A DNA stretch of 64,000 bases from Streptomyces gardneri (GCF_006539185.1 NZ_BJMN01000030.1:1-64000), one strand, 5' to 3'. Counted from the first letter of the stretch, positions 44,052-53,221 are shown. The notes: a model not told the origin generated them from the sequence alone. Numbers and translations: made by a program.

Positions 44052-44079
44052 GACGGTGCCTTCTTATTGATGTGGGGGG

Positions 44080-44931
44080 CTAGTTGAGCTCGTCGGGGTG
44101 CGGGCCGGTGCGCAGACCGCGGTCGAGCGAGGCCACGGCGCTCATCTCCTCGTCCGTGAGGGCGAAGTCGAAGACCTCGAAGTTCTCGCGGATCCGGGCC
44201 GGGGTCACCGACTTGGGGATGACGACGGTGCCCAGCTGAAGGTGCCAGCGCAGGACGACCTGGGCGGGGGACTTTCCGTACCGGGCGGCCAGCTCGCCGA
44301 TGACGTGGTCGTCGAGGACCGCGCCCTGGGCGAGCGGGCTCCAGGCCTCGGTGGCGATCCCGAGCCCGGCGTGCAGCGCGCGCAGCTCCGCCTGCTGCAG
44401 TCCGGGGTGCAGCTCGACCTGGTTGACGGCGGGGACGAGCTTCGCGCCGTCCATCAGCCGCGCGAGGTGGCCGGGCTGGAAGTTGGAGACGCCGGCCGCG
44501 CGGACACGGCCCTCATCGGCGAGCCGCTCCAGGGCGCGCCAGGACTCGCGGTACAGGTCGCGGGCGGGGGTCGGCCAGTGGATCAGGTAGAGGTCGGCGT
44601 AGTCGAGGCCGAGTTTGGCGAGGCTCGTGTCGAAGGCGCGCAGGGTGGCGTCGTACCCCTGGTCGGCGTTCCACAGCTTCGTCGTGACGAACAGTTCCTC
44701 GCGGGGCAGCCCGGAGGCGGCCAGCGCACGGCCGACGCCGGTCTCGTTGCCGTAGATCGCGGCGGTGTCGATGCTGCGGTAGCCGGTCTCGAGCGCGGAG
44801 GTGACGGCGGCGGCGGTCTCGTCGTCGGGGACCTGGAAGACGCCGAAGCCGAGCTGGGGGATCTCGACGCCGTTGTTCAGCGTGACGGTGGGGACGGCGA
44901 AGCCCTCCTGAGGGGTGCGGGTCGTCGTCAT
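44080..44931 (-). CDS. Aldo/keto reductase (second, 2,5-didehydrogluconate reductase-like)
   Basis: 283 residues. VEIPQLGFGVFQVPDDET, RSIDTAAIYGNETGVG (Asp, Tyr), TTKLWNADQG (Lys) and YLIHWPTP (His) give the full tetrad; VIPKSVTPARIRENFEVFDF is the NADPH 2'-phosphate motif of the AKR5 group. ATG 44931 overlaps the stop of the HbpS gene (ATGA). Different subgroup from the neighbouring reductase, so not a simple duplication. Confidence 0.9.
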   Translation of the reverse strand: MTTTRTPQEGFAVPTVTLNNGVEIPQLGFGVFQVPDDETAAAVTSALETGYRSIDTAAIYGNETGVGRALAASGLPREELFVTTKLWNADQGYDATLRAFDTSLAKLGLDYADLYLIHWPTPARDLYRESWRALERLADEGRVRAAGVSNFQPGHLARLMDGAKLVPAVNQVELHPGLQQAELRALHAGLGIATEAWSPLAQGAVLDDHVIGELAARYGKSPAQVVLRWHLQLGTVVIPKSVTPARIRENFEVFDFALTDEEMSAVASLDRGLRTGPHPDELN

Positions 44932-45362
44932 CGGGAGAGCTCCTCGAGCGCGGTGGTGGCGAAGCCGTGGTCCTGTTCGGGGGCGCCGCCGCCGACGCCG
45001 ATCGCGCCGATCAGACGGCCGTCGCGGTGGACGGGGACGCCGCCGGCGATGAACAGCAGCGGCCGGTCGAGCGCGGTGGGCAGGGAGTGGAACGGCCCGT
45101 CGGGCTTGACGAGCTCGACCAGGTCGGCGGTCGGGGCGTCGAGCTGGAGCGCGGTGTACGCCTTGCGGGTGCTGGTCTCGCCCGAGATCAGGACCGCCCG
45201 GTCGTCGCGGCGGAAGGCGAGCAGGTGCCCGCCGGCGTCCAGGACGGTGACGCTGACGGTGACCCCGGCCGCCTCGGCGGCGCGGCGGGCGGCGGTGATC
45301 AGGATCTCGGCGTCGGCCGTCGTCAACGGGGTCACGGCAGTGGCTGTGGTGGTGGTGCTCAT
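44928..45362 (-). CDS. GlcG/HbpS family haem-binding protein
   Basis: 144 residues matching the GlcG/HbpS fold: ADAEILITAARRAAEAAGVT, VSVTVLDAGGHLLAFRRDD, and a C-terminal glycine-rich DGRLIGAIGVGGGAPEQDHG. Streptomyces HbpS binds haem extracellularly and acts with SenS/SenR; this copy has no obvious signal peptide and no senS/R beside it. Its stop overlaps the next reductase start. Probably cytosolic with redox role; inference. Confidence 0.85.
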   Translation of the reverse strand: MSTTTTATAVTPLTTADAEILITAARRAAEAAGVTVSVTVLDAGGHLLAFRRDDRAVLISGETSTRKAYTALQLDAPTADLVELVKPDGPFHSLPTALDRPLLFIAGGVPVHRDGRLIGAIGVGGGAPEQDHGFATTALEELSR

Positions 45363-45381
45363 GGCGCTTCTCCTGGAATCG

Positions 45382-45417
45382 AGAGGGAGGGGAGGGGGGA
45401 AGGGAGGGGGGGAAGGG
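45382..45417 (+). other. G-run tract with quadruplex potential
   Basis: Five runs of three to seven G separated by one or two A's on the plus strand, in the 59-bp gap between the MFS and HbpS genes. The mRNA of these minus-strand genes would be C-rich here. It also replaces a normal SD for the HbpS gene. Confidence 0.55.
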
Positions 45418-45421
45418 CTGG

Positions 45422-46648
45422 TCAGTGGTGTGCGGGGGTACGGGCCGCCGCGACCGCGGCTGTCTCGGCCGGTGCCGGTGCCGGTGCCGCTGCCGCCGCC
45501 ACGGGGGCGCGGCGCTCCAGGGCGGCGGACCAGAAGGCGAGGCCGAGTGCCGCGGCGGCGAGGACGGCGCCGACCCAGTTCGGGGAGGTGTAGCCGAAGC
45601 CGGAGGCGATGACGAGGCCGCCGAGCCAGGCGGCGAGCGCGTTGCCGAGGTTGAAGGCGCCGATGTTGACGGCGGAGGCCAGCGTCGGCGCGCCGTGCGC
45701 CTGGTCGAGCACCCGCTTCTGCAGCGGGGGCACGGTGGCGAAGCCGAGCGCTCCGACGAGCAGGATGGCGATCGCGGCGAGGACCTTGTGGTGGGCGAGG
45801 ACGGTGAACAGTGCGAGGACGACCGCGAGCCCGCCGAGGGTGGTGTAGAGCAGGGGCATCAGGGCGCGGTCGGCGTACCGGCCGCCGATCAGGTTGCCGA
45901 GGAACATGCCGATGCCGAAGAGGACGAGCAGCCAGGTGACGGAGCCCTCGGAGAAGCCGGCGACCTGGGTCATCATCGGGGCGATGTAGGTGATCGCGGC
46001 GAAGACGCCGCCGAAGCCGAGCACGGTCATCGCCATCGCGAGCAGCACCTGCGGGTTGCGGAAGGCGGTCAGCTCCCGGCGCAGTCGGGCGCCCTCGGGG
46101 CGCGGTGTGTCGGGGATCAGCCTGGCGATGCCGAAGAGTCCGACGACGCCGAGCGCGGCGACGATCGCGAAGGTGGTGCGCCAGCCGACGGCCTGCCCGA
46201 CGAAGGTGCCCAGGGGCACGCCCACGATGTTGGCGACGGTGAGACCGGTGAACATCGTGGCGATGGCGCCGGCCTTCTTGTCCGGGGCGACCAGCTCGGC
46301 GGCGACGACGGACCCGATGCCGAAGAACGCGCCGTGGGCGAGCGAGGCGACGACCCGGCCGGTCAGCATCATCCCGAAGCTCGGGGCGACGGCGGACAGC
46401 ACGTTGCCGAGCACGAACAGGCCCATGAGCAGCATGAGCATCCGCTTACGGCTGACCTTGGTGCCGAGCACCGTGAGCAGGGGCGCGCCGACGACGACGC
46501 CGAGCGCGTATCCGGTGACGAGGAGGCCGGCCGTCGGGATGGTGACGCCGTAGTCGGCGGCGATCTCGGGCAGCAGCCCCATGATCACGAATTCGGTCGT
46601 GCCGATTCCGAAGGCCCCGACGGCCAGGGCGAGGAGTGCGAGCGGCAT
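45422..46648 (-). CDS. MFS transporter, DHA1 drug/sugar efflux type
   Basis: 408 residues with 12 hydrophobic helices. GTTEFVIMGLLPEIAADYGV at the start is the mark of the AraJ/Bcr-like DHA1 group; MFS motif A variant GTKVSRKRML follows helix 2. The C-tail is Ala/Pro-rich. ATG 46648. Preceded by a clear promoter with a TTGCA-n13-TGCAA operator. First gene of a probable operon with the HbpS protein and two reductases, which suggests a redox or aldehyde detoxification unit. Confidence 0.87.
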   Translation of the reverse strand: MPLALLALAVGAFGIGTTEFVIMGLLPEIAADYGVTIPTAGLLVTGYALGVVVGAPLLTVLGTKVSRKRMLMLLMGLFVLGNVLSAVAPSFGMMLTGRVVASLAHGAFFGIGSVVAAELVAPDKKAGAIATMFTGLTVANIVGVPLGTFVGQAVGWRTTFAIVAALGVVGLFGIARLIPDTPRPEGARLRRELTAFRNPQVLLAMAMTVLGFGGVFAAITYIAPMMTQVAGFSEGSVTWLLVLFGIGMFLGNLIGGRYADRALMPLLYTTLGGLAVVLALFTVLAHHKVLAAIAILLVGALGFATVPPLQKRVLDQAHGAPTLASAVNIGAFNLGNALAAWLGGLVIASGFGYTSPNWVGAVLAAAALGLAFWSAALERRAPVAAAAAPAPAPAETAAVAAARTPAHH

Positions 46649-46695
46649 GGCTCAACCCTTCCGAAATTGCTTGAGCGAGCTCTTTACGTGCCTTC

Positions 46696-46725
46696 ACAAT
46701 AGTTGCATGCGCGCTATAAGTGCAA
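46696..46725 (-). promoter_or_regulatory. MFS operon promoter with overlapping inverted repeat
   Basis: Minus strand: -35 TTGCAC (46725-46720), 18-bp spacer, -10 TATTGT (46701-46696). TTGCA (46703-46707) and TGCAA (46721-46725) are inverted and span the spacer from -10 to -35. Typical of a MarR/HxlR or TetR repressor site; no such regulator adjoins it. Confidence 0.65.
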
Positions 46726-46767
46726 ACGCTGATAGTCCGTGCGCTCGGGATGGCGGTGGCTGCACGT

Positions 46768-46845
46768 TCAGGCCCGCATCGGCGGCGACGCGAGGGTGAC
46801 GGCTGCCTGGTAGGAGTCGGCTGTCTTGTCGTAGCGGGTCGCGAT
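46768..46845 (-). pseudogene. IS5-family transposase C-terminal remnant
   Basis: The minus strand reads IATRYDKTADSYQAAVTLAS followed by five residues and a stop, 25 codons in all. This closely matches the C-terminal end of IS5-type transposases common in Streptomyces. Homology stops abruptly upstream of 46845. No terminal repeats are visible. It marks an old insertion at the left edge of the exopolysaccharide locus. Confidence 0.75.
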
Positions 46846-46955
46846 GCTCGGTGCGTGGCGAGGTTCCGTGCGTCGTCGGCGTTTCGTGTGTCTGCCTTCT
46901 GGCACTCTCTTCGTGCATGGGGGTATGTCGTGCGAAAAGTCGATAAGGGGTATTC

Positions 46956-48650
46956 GTGAATCCGGAGAACCGAAGCCGGACGTTGAGGGCCGCCGCCGGA
47001 GTCTCGGCCATGGTGCTTCTGCTGCTGACGGGGTGTGACGTGCCCGGTGTCTACCGGCCGGCCCGCCCCGCCAAGGGCGGTCCGTTCACGTTCTACGTGA
47101 GCCGCGACGGTGACGACAGGAACGACGGAATGTCGCCGGCGGCGGCGTGGCGGACCCTCGACCACGCGAACACCGTGCAGTTCCAGCCGGGCGACCGTCT
47201 CCGGCTCAAGGGCGGCCAGCGGTTCGCCGGCAGCATCACCCTGGACGAGGACGAGGCGGGCAGCGCGACGAAGCCGGTCGTGATCGAGTCGTACGGCGCC
47301 GGGCGCGCGACGATCGCCCCACGCGGAACGTCGGGCATCACCGTGCGCGACACCGCCGGCGTGGAGGTGAGGGACATCGCCCTCGTCGGCGACCGGAAGT
47401 CACGGCGCGAGGGCGTCGGCATCGCGCTGCGCAGCAGCCTGCCGGACACCCGTCGGCTCAGCCACGTCAGGATCACGAACGTGGAGGCGAGCGGATTCCA
47501 GAACGGGATCAGCATCGGCGCCGAGGGTGAGGCGCGCGCCGGCTTCGGCGACGTACGGATCGTCAACGTCTCCGTGCACGACAACCTCGAGACCGGCCTC
47601 GTCGTCTACGGACCCGCGTTCCGGGCCGCGCACCCCGCGTACGCGCACTCCGGACTCCGGATCGAAGGCGTCAAGGCGTACGCCAACACCGGCGATCCGG
47701 AGAGCGCCCGGCGCAACACCGGCAGCGGCATCTCGCTCGGCAGCGTGCTCGACGCGAAGGTGGTGGGCTCGGTGGCCCACGACAACGGCACGAGGTCCGC
47801 CACCGACGCCGAGGAGGGCCCCGAGGGCATCTGGGTCTACGACTCCTCCCGCGTCGTCCTGGAGCACAACAAGTCGTACCGCAACCGCACCGGATCACGC
47901 GTCGACGGCGGCGGGTTCGGCCTCGACAACAACGTGTCCTTCTCCGTCATGCAGTACAACCTCGCCTATGGCAACGACGGTCCCGGCTTCCTCGTCTACT
48001 CGGGTCAGCCGACCGGCGCCCACCACGACAACGTCGTCCGCTTCAACATGAGCTGGGACGACGCCAGGAAGCTGCCCGAGTACGGCGGTATCGTCGCCTA
48101 CGGCACCCGCATGAAGAACCTGGACATCCACCACAACACGGTCGTGATGCGCACCGAGGGCCTCCCCTCCGCGGCGGCCGCGGGCATCCGGCCCCCGGCC
48201 CTGCGGCTGCGCGACGGCATGGCCGGTGTGCGCGTCGCCAACAACGTCTTCGCGACCGACGGCGGCCCCCTGCTCGACACCCAGTCGGCGTACGGCCGGA
48301 GCACCGTCAGGCTCGCGGGCAACGACTACTACAGCACTGGCGGCTGGGCCCTGGAGTGGGGCGTGCACCGTTACACGTCCCTGGACGGCTGGCGTGTCGC
48401 GTCCGGCCAGGAGACGCTGGACGGCGGTCCGACCGGCCTCAGCGAGGACCCGTGTCTGAGCGGCCTGACCGCGCCGGTCACGGACGGCGCCGCCGGTCCG
48501 GAGGGCCTGGTGCCACGCTGCGAGGGCCTGGTGCCCCTCGGCGTGGATCCGCAGGCCCTCGGCATCGACCCGGGTCCCGTCGACTACTTCGGCCACCCGG
48601 TTCCGCAGACTCCGGCGGTCGGGGCCGTCCAGCCCCGCGCCACTGACTGA
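46956..48650 (+). CDS. Lipoprotein with right-handed parallel beta-helix (putative polysaccharide lyase/epimerase)
   Basis: 564 residues. Lipobox LLTGC at about residue 26. A domain start FTFYVSRDGDDRNDGMSPAA and FQPGDRLRLKGGQRFAG is typical of Pel9/beta-helix proteins, then many Asn/Gly-rich coils (SGFQNGISIG, VSVHDNLETGLVVYG, KSYRNRTGSRVDGGGFGLDN, NLDIHHNTVV). Such proteins cleave or modify acidic polysaccharides. GTG 46956 with SD AAGGGG. It faces the sugar-nucleotide genes convergently and may trim or anchor the polymer made there. Confidence 0.85.
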   Translation: MNPENRSRTLRAAAGVSAMVLLLLTGCDVPGVYRPARPAKGGPFTFYVSRDGDDRNDGMSPAAAWRTLDHANTVQFQPGDRLRLKGGQRFAGSITLDEDEAGSATKPVVIESYGAGRATIAPRGTSGITVRDTAGVEVRDIALVGDRKSRREGVGIALRSSLPDTRRLSHVRITNVEASGFQNGISIGAEGEARAGFGDVRIVNVSVHDNLETGLVVYGPAFRAAHPAYAHSGLRIEGVKAYANTGDPESARRNTGSGISLGSVLDAKVVGSVAHDNGTRSATDAEEGPEGIWVYDSSRVVLEHNKSYRNRTGSRVDGGGFGLDNNVSFSVMQYNLAYGNDGPGFLVYSGQPTGAHHDNVVRFNMSWDDARKLPEYGGIVAYGTRMKNLDIHHNTVVMRTEGLPSAAAAGIRPPALRLRDGMAGVRVANNVFATDGGPLLDTQSAYGRSTVRLAGNDYYSTGGWALEWGVHRYTSLDGWRVASGQETLDGGPTGLSEDPCLSGLTAPVTDGAAGPEGLVPRCEGLVPLGVDPQALGIDPGPVDYFGHPVPQTPAVGAVQPRATD

Positions 48651-48671
48651 GGCGGCCCCGGTACCGTGCGG

Positions 48672-48706
48672 CGCTGCCCGGCCGGCCGAGACCGGTCCGG
48701 GCAGCG
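48672..48706. terminator. Bidirectional terminator between beta-helix and UDP-glucose dehydrogenase genes
   Basis: CGCTGCCCGG (48672-48681) pairs with CCGGGCAGCG (48697-48706), 10-bp stem, between convergent stops. Confidence 0.75.
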
Positions 48707-48729
48707 AGCCGCTGGTCACCACCGGCTCG

Positions 48730-50205
48730 CTACGTCCCGCTGACAGAGCTGACGCCGCCCACCGGGCTGACGGGAAGCGCGGGGGACGGTACTCCGGATG
48801 CCTGCGAACCGGACGCCGCCGGGGACGCGATGAGAGTGCGCAGGGGCTCCACTGCCCGGTCGCCGGCCTGCCGCGGCTCCTCCGGCGGCGGTGCCGGACG
48901 GCCCAGTGCCTTCACGGTCCAGCCGGCCGCGCGCCACGCGTCGTGCGGGAGCGCGTTGCGCCCGTCGATCAGCAGCGGGGTACGAACCACGCGGGCCAGC
49001 TTGACCGGATCCAGCTCGCGGTACTCGCTCCACTCGGTGAGGTGCAGCACGAGCTCGGCGCCCTGGCATGCCGTCAGCAGATCTGCTCCACAGCGCAGTT
49101 CCGGGTGGGCGAGCACGGCCTTCGCCGCGCCCTCGGGGTCGTGAACCCGGACCCGCGCGCCCTGCCGGTGCAGCTCCGTCGCGACGGCCAGCGCCGGCGA
49201 GTCCCGTACGTCGTCGCTGTTCGGCTTGAACGTGGCGCCCAGCACCGTGACCCGCCGGCCCGTGAGGTCGCCGCCGAGCAGTTGCCGGGCGAGCGCGACG
49301 GTCCGGCTCCGCTGCCGCTGGTTGATCTCGTCGACCTGGCCGAGGAACGCCACCGCGGGCCCGACGCCGAGCTCCTGGGCGCGGACGGTGAACGCCCGGA
49401 TGTCCTTGGGCAGACAGCCACCGCCGAAGCCGAGCCCCGCGTTCAGGAACTGCCGGCCGATCCGGGTGTCGTGGCCGATCGCGTCGGCGAGGGTGGCGAC
49501 GTCCGCGCCGGTGGCGTCGCAGATCTCGGCCATCGCGTTGATGAAGGAGATCTTCGTGGCCAGGAAGGAGTTGGCCGCGGACTTGACCAGCTCCGCCGTG
49601 TTCGGGTCGGTGACGAGGTACGGGACGCCCGCAGCCAGCATCGGGGCGTACACGCGGCGCAGCGCCTCGTCCGCCGCCTTGCCGGTCACACCGGTGACGA
49701 TCCGGTCCGGCCGCAGCGTGTCGTCGACGGCGAAGCCCTCGCGTAGGAACTCCGGGTTCCAGGCGAGCTCCACGCGCGTGCCCGGAGGCGCGAGCCGCGC
49801 GACGCGGGCGGCCAGCCGGGCGGTCGTGCCCACGGGGACCGTGGACTTGCCGACGATCAGACAGGGTGCGGACAGGTTCGGGGCCAGTCCGTCGACGACG
49901 GCGTCCACGTACCGCAGGTCGGCGGCCTGGGAGCCGGCCTGCTGCGGGGTGCCGACGCAGATGAAGTGGACCTCGCCGTGCGCCGCCGCCTCCCGCAGAT
50001 CGGTGGTGAAGCGCAGCCGGCCGGAGTCGAGCGCCCGGGTCAGGACGTCCTCGAATCCCGGCTCGTAGAAGGGGGGTCGGCCTTCGGAGAGGCCGGCCAC
50101 CTTCTCGTGGTCGACGTCCACACCGAGGACGTCGTGTCCGATCTCGGCCATGCAAGCGGCGTGCACGGCTCCCAGATATCCCGTACCGATGACGGTCAAC
50201 CGCAT
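48730..50205 (-). CDS. UDP-glucose 6-dehydrogenase
   Basis: 491 residues. NAD-binding MRLTVIGTGYLGAVHAACMA, the KSTVPVGT loop, AWNPEFLREG, and the active-site Cys in GFGGGCLPKD about residue 270. It oxidises UDP-glucose to UDP-glucuronate, precursor for uronic acid polymers and UDP-xylose. The tail beyond about residue 440 is Pro/Ala/Ser-rich and outside the family's core length. ATG 50205. GDP-mannose dehydrogenase is the alternative, but the neighbouring GalE and decarboxylase-like gene favour UDP-glucose. Confidence 0.92.
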   Translation of the reverse strand: MRLTVIGTGYLGAVHAACMAEIGHDVLGVDVDHEKVAGLSEGRPPFYEPGFEDVLTRALDSGRLRFTTDLREAAAHGEVHFICVGTPQQAGSQAADLRYVDAVVDGLAPNLSAPCLIVGKSTVPVGTTARLAARVARLAPPGTRVELAWNPEFLREGFAVDDTLRPDRIVTGVTGKAADEALRRVYAPMLAAGVPYLVTDPNTAELVKSAANSFLATKISFINAMAEICDATGADVATLADAIGHDTRIGRQFLNAGLGFGGGCLPKDIRAFTVRAQELGVGPAVAFLGQVDEINQRQRSRTVALARQLLGGDLTGRRVTVLGATFKPNSDDVRDSPALAVATELHRQGARVRVHDPEGAAKAVLAHPELRCGADLLTACQGAELVLHLTEWSEYRELDPVKLARVVRTPLLIDGRNALPHDAWRAAGWTVKALGRPAPPPEEPRQAGDRAVEPLRTLIASPAASGSQASGVPSPALPVSPVGGVSSVSGT

Positions 50206-50263
50206 GCGTTGTGCTCCTGTCTGCGCGGGGGAGGGGAAGGTGGGAGTGGGTGGGAGGGGAGGC

Positions 50264-51286
50264 TCAGCGGGCGTAGCCGTACGGGTTCTGCTGCTGGAAG
50301 TGCCAGGCGTCGCGGCACATCGCGGCCAGGTCGTGGCGGGCCCTCCAGCCCCAGGCCGCGGCGACCTTCGACGGATCGGCGACGAGTTCCGCGACGTCGC
50401 CGGGGCGGCGCCCGGTGACGCGGTACGGGATCGGGCGGCCGGACACCTCCTGGAAGGTGCGTACGAGGTCCAGGACCGACGCGCCGCGTCCGGTGCCGAG
50501 GTTGAGGATCACCATGCCGGGCTCGTCGTCGATGTGGTCGAGGGCCGCGCGGTGCCCCTCGGCGACGTCCACGACATGGATGTAGTCGCGGATGCCGGTG
50601 CCGTCGGGCGTCGGGTAGTCGTCGCCGAAGACGCTCAGCTCCTCGCGGCGGCCCACGGCGATCTGGGTGAGGTACGGCATGATGTTGCCGGGCACGCCGT
50701 GCGGGTCCTCGCCGAGCAGCCCGGTGGGGTGGGCGCCGGCCGGGTTGAAGTAGCGCAGGGCCAGTACCCGCAGCTCGGGCACATGGCGGCAGGCGTCCGC
50801 CAGGATCCGCTCGCAGGTCCATTTGCTGGTGGCGTACGGGTTCGTCGGCGCGGCCGGGGACGCCTCGGTCAGCGGTACGGTCGTCGTGTCGCCGTAGACC
50901 GAGCAGGACGACGAGAACACCAGCCGGTGCACCCCGTGGTCGTGCATGGCCGAGATCAGGGCCGTGGTGCCGCCGACGTTGATGTCGTAGTACGTGAGCG
51001 GGATCTGCACCGACTCGCCGACGGCCTTCTTCGCGGCGAAGTGGATCACCGCGTCGATCGGGTGGGCGGTGAAGACGGCATCCAGGGCCCGGCGGTCACG
51101 TACGTCCCCGACATGGGCCGCCGCGATCGGACGGCCCGCGATCTTGGCGACGCGTTCAAGGGCCTCGGGGGAGCTGTTGGAGTGGTCGTCGAGGACGACG
51201 ACCTCGTGGCCGGACGCGAGCAGCTCGACGCAGGTGTGGCTGCCGATGAAGCCGGCGCCGCCGGTGACAAGGACCGTACGGGGCAC
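50264..51286 (-). CDS. galE: UDP-glucose 4-epimerase
   Basis: 340 residues, the standard GalE length. TVLVTGGAGFIGSHTCVELL (Rossmann), SSSCSVYGDT, and catalytic Tyr-x3-Lys in NPYATSKW. C-terminal GASVLDLVRTF and LAAMCRDAWHFQQQNPYGY are typical. It interconverts UDP-glucose and UDP-galactose. GTG 51286 with SD GAGGG. Between the glycosyltransferase and dehydrogenase genes on the same strand, with gaps of about 45-58 bp, so an operon is likely. Confidence 0.95.
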   Translation of the reverse strand: MPRTVLVTGGAGFIGSHTCVELLASGHEVVVLDDHSNSSPEALERVAKIAGRPIAAAHVGDVRDRRALDAVFTAHPIDAVIHFAAKKAVGESVQIPLTYYDINVGGTTALISAMHDHGVHRLVFSSSCSVYGDTTTVPLTEASPAAPTNPYATSKWTCERILADACRHVPELRVLALRYFNPAGAHPTGLLGEDPHGVPGNIMPYLTQIAVGRREELSVFGDDYPTPDGTGIRDYIHVVDVAEGHRAALDHIDDEPGMVILNLGTGRGASVLDLVRTFQEVSGRPIPYRVTGRRPGDVAELVADPSKVAAAWGWRARHDLAAMCRDAWHFQQQNPYGYAR

Positions 51287-51331
51287 GGGGAACCCTCATT
51301 TCTCGGCCGGCCACGCGGGCCGGCCGGGCCG

Positions 51332-53221
51332 TCACCAGGCGTAGTAGCCGGTGAGATAGGTGGGGAAGACGTACACGGCGAGCGCCAGGGGAACCGCGCA
51401 CACCAGGCCGCAGCAGAGCGGCAGCGCGGCCGTGCGCAGGGCTCGGAACGCGGAGACACCGGTGGCGCGCGCGGTCTCCTTGACGTGCAGTACGCCGATC
51501 GCGAGCGTCACGGCGGCGTACGAGACGGCGCCGAGCAGACAGAGGAAGACATAGCCCACGGCGGGCCCGGTGAACTGGCCGACGAGCGCCGAGCCCGACA
51601 GGACCGTGGTGATCAGCAGGTACGGGGCGACGGTGCGCAGCGGGAGCGGCTCCAGGCCGTCGCGCTTCTTCGGGGTGACCTTGAAGGTGATCTGACGGGG
51701 CCGCAGCTTCTGCAGCACCGCGGCGAGCACGCCCCAGGCCACGTATGGCCAGCGGGACAGGCCGAACAGCCAGATCTCCCAGCTGAGGACGGCGGAGTCC
51801 CGGGGGCGCAGCAGCCCGCGGCGGCGGCAGAGCAGTGTCAGCAGGATCAGCCAGACGGACATGCTCCAGAAGTGCGCCAGGAACTCCCCGTAGTTCACGT
51901 TGATCCAGGGCATGCCGGTGATCGCGGCGATCGGCGGCAGCGCGATGCCCACGACGGTGGCCGCGGCGAGCAGCGGGTAGAACATCAGCGCCGTGGCGAA
52001 GCGCACGCGCAGCTTGAGCGGCATCCGGCCGAGGTGGCGGGGCAGCATCCCCAGGAGCATCACCGCGAGGCTGCGGGACCACTGGAACTCCTGCGTGATC
52101 ATCGCGCCGAAGGTGAGCGGTCCTTCGCCGTGCGCCTCCGCGTCGATCGCGAACGCGCCGTGCCAGCCGGCCGAGTTGAGCAGGAACGTGGTCGAGAAGT
52201 CCTCGGCGAGCTCAGGTCCGAGGCCGCCGATCTCCCGCAGGGCCTGGGTGCGGACGGCGTAGTGGGAGCCGATGCACACGGGCGCCAGGCCGGCCGAGTG
52301 GCCCAGCTGCACGGGCCCGTGGAACATGGCCTCGCGCTGCAGCCGGCCGCGGGCCGCCCAGGACTCGGCGGCGTTGGAGTCGCACACGCTGGGAGCCGCG
52401 ACGTAACCGATGGCCGGGTCGGCGAAGGGGCGCACGACCTCGGCGAGGTACCGGGGGCCGGGCACGTGGTCGCAGTCGAGCTGGGCGACCACGTCGTAGT
52501 GGGCGTATCCCCAGTGGTCGTAGAAGAAGGCGAGGTTGCCCTCCTTGCAGCGAGTGCGTCGTGGCCACTCGGCCCGGTGGTAGTCGGCGCGGCCGCGCCG
52601 GCAGGAGACGTGGACGCCGCGGCCCTCGCACCAGTCGAGGATCTCCTCGGTCGGGTCCTCGTCGCACAGCCACACGTCGTAGCCGTACGGGAAGTCCTGG
52701 GCGAGCATCGCCTCCAGGGTGGTGCGGGCGATGTCCCAGCTCTCGGAAGGGGCGCGGGTGACCACGAACGCGGTGTGGAGCGCCGGCACGCCGACGGCCG
52801 GATCGAAGCGGCGCATCCGGAGCAGCGCGACGAGGAAGTGCACCGGCAGGTAGGTCAGATAGAGCAGCAGGGCGCTGTTGACGATGAGACCCGGCCAGCC
52901 GATGCGGTGCGAGGGCTGGAGCCACCAGGCCCAGAACCAGACCAGGCAGGCCACCCAGCCGAGGGACAGCAGGACGACGAGCCAGCGGTCGACGCGCGTG
53001 AAGGCGCGTACGAAGCTCGACGGGAGCGTGTCGAGTCGGCGCGGCGGCCCGGCGAGGACCGGGCCGTCCGGGCCGATGGAGGCCACGGATCCGCCGGACA
53101 GGGTACGGATCTCCGCGCCCAGCGCCTCCCATTCCTCCGGGGAGCCGGGTACGGGGGAGAGGAGTGGGGGATTCTGGACGGTCCCGGTGGCGAGGGTGGG
53201 GCCGTGCTCCAACGACGTCAT
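51332..53221 (-). CDS. Glycosyltransferase family 2, cellulose synthase-like membrane protein
   Basis: 629 residues. Two N-terminal membrane helices (about 80-125), a cytosolic GT2 domain with DEDP, DxD in LDCDHVPGPRY, acceptor motif AEDFST and QEFQWSRS (counterpart of QxxRW), then at least five C-terminal helices. This is the layout of processive beta-glycan synthases (cellulose, mannan, hyaluronan). It probably polymerises and exports a glycan using the UDP-sugars from the flanking genes. ATG 53221. It is unlike the Streptomyces CslA-GlxA locus: no glxA is beside it. Confidence 0.9.
   Translation of the reverse strand: MTSLEHGPTLATGTVQNPPLLSPVPGSPEEWEALGAEIRTLSGGSVASIGPDGPVLAGPPRRLDTLPSSFVRAFTRVDRWLVVLLSLGWVACLVWFWAWWLQPSHRIGWPGLIVNSALLLYLTYLPVHFLVALLRMRRFDPAVGVPALHTAFVVTRAPSESWDIARTTLEAMLAQDFPYGYDVWLCDEDPTEEILDWCEGRGVHVSCRRGRADYHRAEWPRRTRCKEGNLAFFYDHWGYAHYDVVAQLDCDHVPGPRYLAEVVRPFADPAIGYVAAPSVCDSNAAESWAARGRLQREAMFHGPVQLGHSAGLAPVCIGSHYAVRTQALREIGGLGPELAEDFSTTFLLNSAGWHGAFAIDAEAHGEGPLTFGAMITQEFQWSRSLAVMLLGMLPRHLGRMPLKLRVRFATALMFYPLLAAATVVGIALPPIAAITGMPWINVNYGEFLAHFWSMSVWLILLTLLCRRRGLLRPRDSAVLSWEIWLFGLSRWPYVAWGVLAAVLQKLRPRQITFKVTPKKRDGLEPLPLRTVAPYLLITTVLSGSALVGQFTGPAVGYVFLCLLGAVSYAAVTLAIGVLHVKETARATGVSAFRALRTAALPLCCGLVCAVPLALAVYVFPTYLTGYYAW

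Noticed and set aside
44928..45362. HbpS-SenS-SenR haem-sensing system
   Set aside because: No signal peptide visible and no two-component genes beside it.
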